From: a virus
IMG/VR virus record: IMGVR_UViG_3300035698_029839
Location: 1 to 64,000 of that record
Reading direction: 5' to 3' (one strand)
DNA: 64,000 nt
In this document: positions 60,397-64,000 of the stretch, piece after piece
Numbering within the stretch: position 1 is the first letter of the stretch
Layout of the letters: every line of letters starts with the position of its first letter
Program-made: the position numbers and the translations under genes
The notes under the pieces: generated by a model
Database searches by the model: none
What the model was told of the DNA's origin: nothing
Seen by the model: the letters and a program-made list of their open reading frames with translations, nothing else

Positions 60397-60618
60397 ATGA
60401 TGGACAAAATAAAATTTACATGTTTTAATTGTAACGCAAAATTAGAAATAGATGGAGAATATGGAGGAAGAAGAGGTAGGTGTCCTAAGTGTAAGGCTAA
60501 AAATACAATTCCTTCTTCTGAAGATACTTTAGATGATAGTATAATAATTTTGCTTAACGACATGGAAAAGCACGAAGAAGAAAATGAAAAAGATAATTTA
60601 ATACTTAAGGATATGTAA
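60397..60618 (+). CDS. Zinc-ribbon protein (73 aa)
   Basis: FTCFNCNAKLEIDGEYGGRR and GRCPKCKAKNTIP form a classic zinc ribbon of the kind seen at the N-terminus of many bacterial regulators, followed by an acidic helix. Coupled to the next gene (TAATG). Function unknown. Confidence 0.65.
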   Translation: MMDKIKFTCFNCNAKLEIDGEYGGRRGRCPKCKAKNTIPSSEDTLDDSIIILLNDMEKHEEENEKDNLILKDM

Positions 60619-61400
60619 TGAAATTAACATTTTTAGGTGTGTCTAGTGCTTTGAGTGATGGATTTAATTCTAATATGTTGTTAGATATTGAAGATAAAAC
60701 ATTACTTATTGATTGTGGTATGGATATTAAACATTCTTTAAAAGCCGCCAATAGAAAAGTAGAAGAAATAGATGCTGTTTATATATCTCATTTACATGGG
60801 GACCATATGGCAGGTTTAGAGTGGTTGGCTTTTTATAATTATTTTATAACTAAAAAGAAAATAGATTTATATGTTTGTAAGGAAATTGTTGATGAATTAT
60901 GGAGCATGCTGGCTCCATCTTTATCAAGGCAGAAGGATTCACCATTTTTATCTTTGGAAGATTATTTTTGTGTTTTTAAAATAGACAAATTTAAATCTTT
61001 TATTTTTGGAGATGAAAATTTTTATGTTAATGAGCTAGAACATGTTAGGAATGTAGAGTTTGGGAGCCACAATAGTTATGGAATAGTGTGTTATAGAGAG
61101 CATAATAGAGAGCATAGAAAATGGCAGGAAAATATATTTTATATTTCAACAGATACAGTTGAAAGTAATAGTTTTGATGCTGAATATATTTTTCATGATT
61201 GCGATGTTATGAATTTAAATGGAGTTCATGCTAATTATGATGATTTGAAAAATCATAATAAAGATAGAATAAGAAAAAATATGTGGCTTTATCATTATAC
61301 TGATCTTTCTAAATATGATGGCAAATATGGAGTAATGCCAGATGCTGTTGCAGATGGTTTTGCGGGGTTTGTTAAAGAGGGGCAGATATTTGAGATATGA
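60618..61400 (+). CDS. Metallo-beta-lactamase-fold hydrolase (RNase Z/Apyc1-like)
   Basis: 260 residues. LTFLGVSSALSDGFNSNMLL starts the fold, LLIDCGMDIKHSL follows, and AVYISHLHGDHMAGLEWLA is the H-x-H-x-D-H zinc site. Further metal ligands are YISTDTVES, IFHDCDV and, near the end, YHYTD. Length and layout match single-domain RNase Z-like phosphodiesterases, including phage anti-Pycsar enzymes (Apyc1) that destroy cyclic nucleotide signals. The assignment to that activity is inference. The next gene overlaps its stop. Confidence 0.8.
   Translation: MKLTFLGVSSALSDGFNSNMLLDIEDKTLLIDCGMDIKHSLKAANRKVEEIDAVYISHLHGDHMAGLEWLAFYNYFITKKKIDLYVCKEIVDELWSMLAPSLSRQKDSPFLSLEDYFCVFKIDKFKSFIFGDENFYVNELEHVRNVEFGSHNSYGIVCYREHNREHRKWQENIFYISTDTVESNSFDAEYIFHDCDVMNLNGVHANYDDLKNHNKDRIRKNMWLYHYTDLSKYDGKYGVMPDAVADGFAGFVKEGQIFEI
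61371..61400 (+). repeat. 30-base direct repeat, copy 1
   Basis: Covers the last codons of the metallo-beta-lactamase gene. It matches 62149-62178 at 27 of 30 positions and flanks the YkgJ-like gene. Confidence 0.85.
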
Positions 61401-62149
61401 AAAATAGAAAAAAGATAATTGGAAGTAGAAATAGGAAAAAAAGAAGAGATAAAATTAAAAGAGATATAGTTGAAAAAAATATATTTTTAAAAATTAAAGA
61501 ATACAGACAGTTTAAAAGATTAAAAGAAGAAATTTTAAAAGATAAAGAGTGCTCAAAGTGTGGGTTGTGTTGTAAAAGTTATAGAATAAGACTTACACAG
61601 GAAGATTTAGATAATGAACCTCAATTAATAGAAAATAGTATTTTATTAACAGAAGACATCATAAAAAAATATAAACTAAGTTGTAAGAAAAAGCACATAA
61701 GAGTTATAAAGACTGTTAGTGAGGAAAATAAGAGATGTATTTTTTATGATGAAAATATAGGATGTAAAATACATTTAACAAAACCCGCTGAATGTGTAGA
61801 ATATGTCCCATCTTTGTCTCACTGCAAAAGCACTGAACTAAAAGATTGTTTTAACTTAGCTTCTTATTATAATATGCAGCAGAAAATTTTTATAAAAAGT
61901 GTAAAAAATTGCAGCGCAGAAGAAAAAATAGAGAGGACAAGGAAACTTTTAGAAGCTCTTATTATACCTTTTATAGCAAAGTTTTATAAAAAAGGGGATA
62001 ATATTCAAGCGGAACCAGAGAATGAAAAATTGATACCTTCTTTTATAAAAAGGTGTTTAGATCTAGATGATAGTTATAAGTTTATAAAAGATTTACCCAT
62101 GGTAAAGAGTCATAATGATAAAATTAATACAGATGGTTTTGAGGATTAG
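61397..62149 (+). CDS. YkgJ-type metal-cluster protein (250 aa)
   Basis: 250 residues. After a very basic N-terminus, CSKCGLCCKSYRIRLTQEDL and RCIFYDENIGCKIHLTKPAE-C form the YkgJ/FliB-like Cys set. It is a distant relative of the intein-bearing protein at 44264. It lies exactly between two near-identical 30-base repeats, so it was probably inserted between the genes now at 60618 and 62175. Confidence 0.8.
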   Translation: MKNRKKIIGSRNRKKRRDKIKRDIVEKNIFLKIKEYRQFKRLKEEILKDKECSKCGLCCKSYRIRLTQEDLDNEPQLIENSILLTEDIIKKYKLSCKKKHIRVIKTVSEENKRCIFYDENIGCKIHLTKPAECVEYVPSLSHCKSTELKDCFNLASYYNMQQKIFIKSVKNCSAEEKIERTRKLLEALIIPFIAKFYKKGDNIQAEPENEKLIPSFIKRCLDLDDSYKFIKDLPMVKSHNDKINTDGFED

Positions 62150-62178
62150 TTAAAGGGGGGCAGATATTTAAAATATGA
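62149..62178 (+). repeat. 30-base direct repeat, copy 2
   Basis: Matches 61371-61400 at 27 of 30 positions. It now provides the G-rich ribosome binding site and ATG of the gene at 62175. Confidence 0.85.
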
Positions 62179-62723
62179 GTAAAAAAGGGCCAGTAATAAA
62201 AAATACTAATAAGAGTCACAATCGTCATGGGAGTAATTGTAACGATAATAGTAGAGTTATAGTTGGCAAATCCCCTGGTGATCATATTCCTTATAGTTGG
62301 TCTGTTCAAAAGTCTGTAGAGCATTATATAACTAAATATGAGTTGAAATGTTCTCTTTTACAGTTTCCTAGTAGAGCACCGTGGCAGAAGCTTCTTTCTG
62401 ATAACAAAGTATCTAATGAGTTTTTAGATGTTTTTGCTAATAGGGTAATTTGGAGTGCGGTTTGTAGGTATCAAAAATTATCTGAAAAGATTATGGACAA
62501 ACATGCTAATCTATTAGATTGGCCAATAGTTTCTTCTTGCCAGAAAATGTCTAAAAGATTTATTTTTAGGCATAAAAAAGAATTAGATATGGATATTGTT
62601 AGTAATAGATTTTTGATTACTCAAGAGGATTTAGACCAGTGTGAGAAAGAAGAAAAAGAAAGAGTCGCATTTATGGAAGGCGGCGAGGAGATAGAAGATC
62701 GTTTTGATATTTTGGATATGTAG
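62175..62723 (+). CDS. Hypothetical protein with ILDM-type tag (182 aa)
   Basis: 182 residues with a helical body (NEFLDVFANRVIWSAVCRYQ, LSEKIMDKHANLLDWPIVSS) that looks like degenerate leucine- or ankyrin-like repeats of phage proteins. Ends EIEDRFDILDM, the tag with a final Met. Its start is within a 30-base repeat shared with the upstream hydrolase gene. Function unknown. Confidence 0.65.
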   Translation: MSKKGPVIKNTNKSHNRHGSNCNDNSRVIVGKSPGDHIPYSWSVQKSVEHYITKYELKCSLLQFPSRAPWQKLLSDNKVSNEFLDVFANRVIWSAVCRYQKLSEKIMDKHANLLDWPIVSSCQKMSKRFIFRHKKELDMDIVSNRFLITQEDLDQCEKEEKERVAFMEGGEEIEDRFDILDM

Positions 62724-62740
62724 AAAGGTAAGAAAACAAT

Positions 62741-62968
62741 ATGAAAGAAGAAATGGTTAAATGCCCTATATGTCAAAGAAAAACTAATTCGTCTTTTGTG
62801 TGTAATGATTGTTTGAAAGTTACTGAATCTTTTCATAAATGGATGGAATCTCTTAAAAAAGATAGAAAAAAGATGACAGATCAGGGAAGGATGGTTGCTT
62901 TAAAGTCAATACTTACGAGAGTTGGAGAGGTAGGACAAAAAACATTGAGAGAATGGGGCACAAAGTAA
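62741..62968 (+). CDS. Zinc-ribbon protein (75 aa)
   Basis: VKCPICQRK and VCNDCLK make a CxxC/CxxC ribbon, followed by a basic helix (RKKMTDQGRMVALKSILTRV). AAAGGTAAG upstream. Function unknown. Confidence 0.6.
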   Translation: MKEEMVKCPICQRKTNSSFVCNDCLKVTESFHKWMESLKKDRKKMTDQGRMVALKSILTRVGEVGQKTLREWGTK

Positions 62969-63009
62969 TATTTATAGATAGATAAAATGGTTAAGGAGGG
63001 TTTGGAATA

Positions 63010-63282
63010 ATGGCAGGAACTGGTCATTTTCAGTCTAATATAGGAGATGATGGAGTAAAAAGATGGAAGTATATTGGTCCTCCTATTGAGATAGTAGAGA
63101 TTCCGTTTGTGGGGGGAGTATTTAATGAGCATACTTATCGAGTAGGGAGATGTTTTTTAACTGATGATTATATTCTAAGATTAGATTTTTCTAATGATGG
63201 ATATATATACATATATGGATATGATAAAATTATGGACGCTATGATATATATAGAGAAAGAAAGGATAAACAATGAAGACTAA
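63010..63282 (+). CDS. Hypothetical protein (90 aa)
   Basis: 90 residues, beta-rich (VEIPFVGGVFNEHTYRVGRC, LRLDFSNDGYIYIYGYDKIM). AAGGAGG precedes the ATG. No family recognised. Confidence 0.6.
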   Translation: MAGTGHFQSNIGDDGVKRWKYIGPPIEIVEIPFVGGVFNEHTYRVGRCFLTDDYILRLDFSNDGYIYIYGYDKIMDAMIYIEKERINNED

Positions 63283-63316
63283 AAGTTATTATGAAACTTT
63301 AAAAGAAAATAAATAA
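63272..63316 (+). CDS. Possible micro-ORF (14 aa)
   Basis: ATG with AAAGGATAAAC upstream reads KTKSYYETLKENK to TAA. The good ribosome binding site is the only support; it may be chance. Confidence 0.25.
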   Translation: MKTKSYYETLKENK

Positions 63317-63325
63317 AGGATTTTG

Positions 63326-63340
63326 TTCTGTAATACAGAA
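63326..63340. promoter_or_regulatory. Palindromic operator candidate
   Basis: TTCTGT-AAT-ACAGAA, a perfect 6-base inverted repeat, lies between a TTTTGT box (63321) and the TATATAAT sequence touching the ATG of the ribbon-helix-helix gene. This is the expected position for autorepression. Confidence 0.65.
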
Positions 63341-63350
63341 ATAATATATA

Positions 63351-63533
63351 ATGAAAAAGAATAAAGAAAAAATGACAGAGGAAATTAGAGTTATGGTTCA
63401 ACCTTCATTATATAAGTCTTTTAAAAAAACCTGTAAGGATGATTATAAAACCATATCAGATGTAATTAGAAATTATATGGTTCAATATTCCAAACAGGAG
63501 AAAAACAATGGGAAGAGTAAAAGATATAAGTAA
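63351..63533 (+). CDS. Ribbon-helix-helix protein (60 aa)
   Basis: 60 residues. EEIRVMVQPSLYKSFKKTC and KTISDVIRNYMVQYSK give the strand and two helices of CopG/Arc-type repressors. Similar to the minus-strand protein at 10675. There is no ribosome binding site and a TATAAT-like box overlaps the ATG, so the message may be leaderless. A palindromic operator candidate lies just upstream. Confidence 0.72.
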   Translation: MKKNKEKMTEEIRVMVQPSLYKSFKKTCKDDYKTISDVIRNYMVQYSKQEKNNGKSKRYK

Positions 63534-63690
63534 TACGAGAGTTAATAAATTATATGTTACAGATAAAAAAGAAATTAGATTTAGTTCTAATAGTAAAAAT
63601 AAAAAAATAGAGTTTCTAGTCAAAGAAGCACTTATTGGTTATGCAGGTGTGATTGTGGAAAGGAATTATGGGTTAGGTCGGATGTGTTAG
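63508..63690 (+). CDS. Small hypothetical protein (60 aa)
   Basis: 60 residues with a beta start (NKLYVTDKKEIRFSSNSKNK). Overlaps the RHH gene. AGGAG precedes the ATG. Function unknown. Confidence 0.55.
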   Translation: MGRVKDISNTRVNKLYVTDKKEIRFSSNSKNKKIEFLVKEALIGYAGVIVERNYGLGRMC

Positions 63691-64000
63691 CAAAAAGAAA
63701 AAGTTGTGGTTGTGATAAACGTGCTGGAGAACTTGGAGATGGAGTAATGGGGGCTGTTTATGCTAGTTATAAAGGAAATGCCAAAAGAAGAAGTATTGAG
63801 TTTGATATATCTAAAGAATTTTTTAAAGAGATAACTAGTAAACTTTGTTATTATTGTGGCTCTCTTCCAAGTAATTATAGGTGTATAAAAAATTATTATG
63901 GAGATTTTAAATATAATGGTATTGATAGAATAGATAATAATATTGGTTATGAAAAAAGTAATTGTGTTCCGTGTTGTAAAAAATGCAATAGAGCGAAGGA
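63684..64000 (+). CDS. HNH endonuclease (3' partial)
   Basis: The frame opens at GTG 63684 (LAKRKSCGCDKRAGELGDGV) and is still open at the window end. It shows the pattern of free-standing phage HNH nucleases: AVYASYKGNAKRRSIEFDIS, then LCYYCGSLPSNY, YNGIDRIDNNIGYEKSNCVP and CCKKCNRAK. An ATG at 63747 is a possible shorter start. It is cut by the window edge. Confidence 0.75.
   Translation, partial: MLAKRKSCGCDKRAGELGDGVMGAVYASYKGNAKRRSIEFDISKEFFKEITSKLCYYCGSLPSNYRCIKNYYGDFKYNGIDRIDNNIGYEKSNCVPCCKKCNRAK

Noticed and set aside
1-64000. tRNA, rRNA or CRISPR arrays
   Set aside because: I saw no cloverleaf with conserved GTTCGA-type loop, no rRNA signature and no repeat-spacer array on reading both strands; a tRNAscan run would be decisive.

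Overview
This window looks like part of the genome of a large tailed bacteriophage. The evidence is very AT-rich DNA, almost every gene on the + strand with ATGA/TAATG overlaps, giant adhesin-like structural proteins at the left end, and a full set of phage-type replication and recombination genes mixed with mobile endonucleases and inteins. Ribosome binding sites of the AAGGAG type and sigma70-like promoters point to a bacterial host that uses Shine-Dalgarno signals. A SpoVS homologue is compatible with, but does not prove, a spore-former or other Gram-positive host. I recognised no tRNA, rRNA or CRISPR array.

Layout. 1-10.7 kb: three structural or adhesion genes (LamG, vWA, Fn3-like and Kelch modules). 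10.7-17.7 kb: a divergent promoter pair, an HNH homing endonuclease, three glycosyltransferases and unknown genes. 17.7-26.9 kb: an SF2 helicase, a phage translation initiation factor IF-3, a Ycf46-like AAA ATPase, a frameshifted IS605-type tnpB element, helicase loader, DnaB helicase and the zinc-finger half of a DnaG primase. 26.9-31.1 kb: many small genes, several of them zinc ribbons. 31.1-37.7 kb: a DNA polymerase III alpha subunit (DnaE) broken into three ORFs. One break holds four small genes. The other is a split intein with a Vsr-like endonuclease gene between its halves. A second, contiguous mini-intein lies further on. 37.7-46.8 kb: SSB-like protein, RecA, the TOPRIM half of the primase, a Cas4-like nuclease, SpoVS, an intein-bearing YkgJ-type protein and a glutaredoxin-like protein. 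46.8-52.7 kb: an intein-bearing UvrD/PcrA helicase, a CYTH protein, an acyl carrier protein and small genes. 52.7-64 kb: three more free-standing endonucleases, two sialyltransferase-like (GT42/MptE-like) proteins, a CMP-sialate-synthetase-like enzyme, an ADP-ribosyltransferase-like protein, a metallo-beta-lactamase-fold hydrolase and ribbon-helix-helix regulators.

The most unusual signal is a conserved C-terminal peptide, consensus R-[F/L]-[D/E]-I-L-D-L-COOH, on at least 13 otherwise unrelated small proteins spread over 48 kb. It is encoded with different synonymous codons each time, so selection appears to act on the peptide rather than on a copied DNA repeat. It may be a docking or sorting tag for one common phage partner. 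A second signal is a promoter family, TTGAAA-AGTGA(T/A)TGT-N8-TATAAT, with a fixed 17-base spacer. Several members place the predicted transcript start at or next to the ATG, which would give leaderless mRNAs in a phage that also carries its own IF-3.

The gene order suggests early or middle transcription units for replication (DnaB, loader, split primase, fractured DnaE, SSB, RecA, UvrD) alongside accessory modules for glycosylation and possible counter-defence. Mobile endonucleases have broken or interrupted several of these genes.
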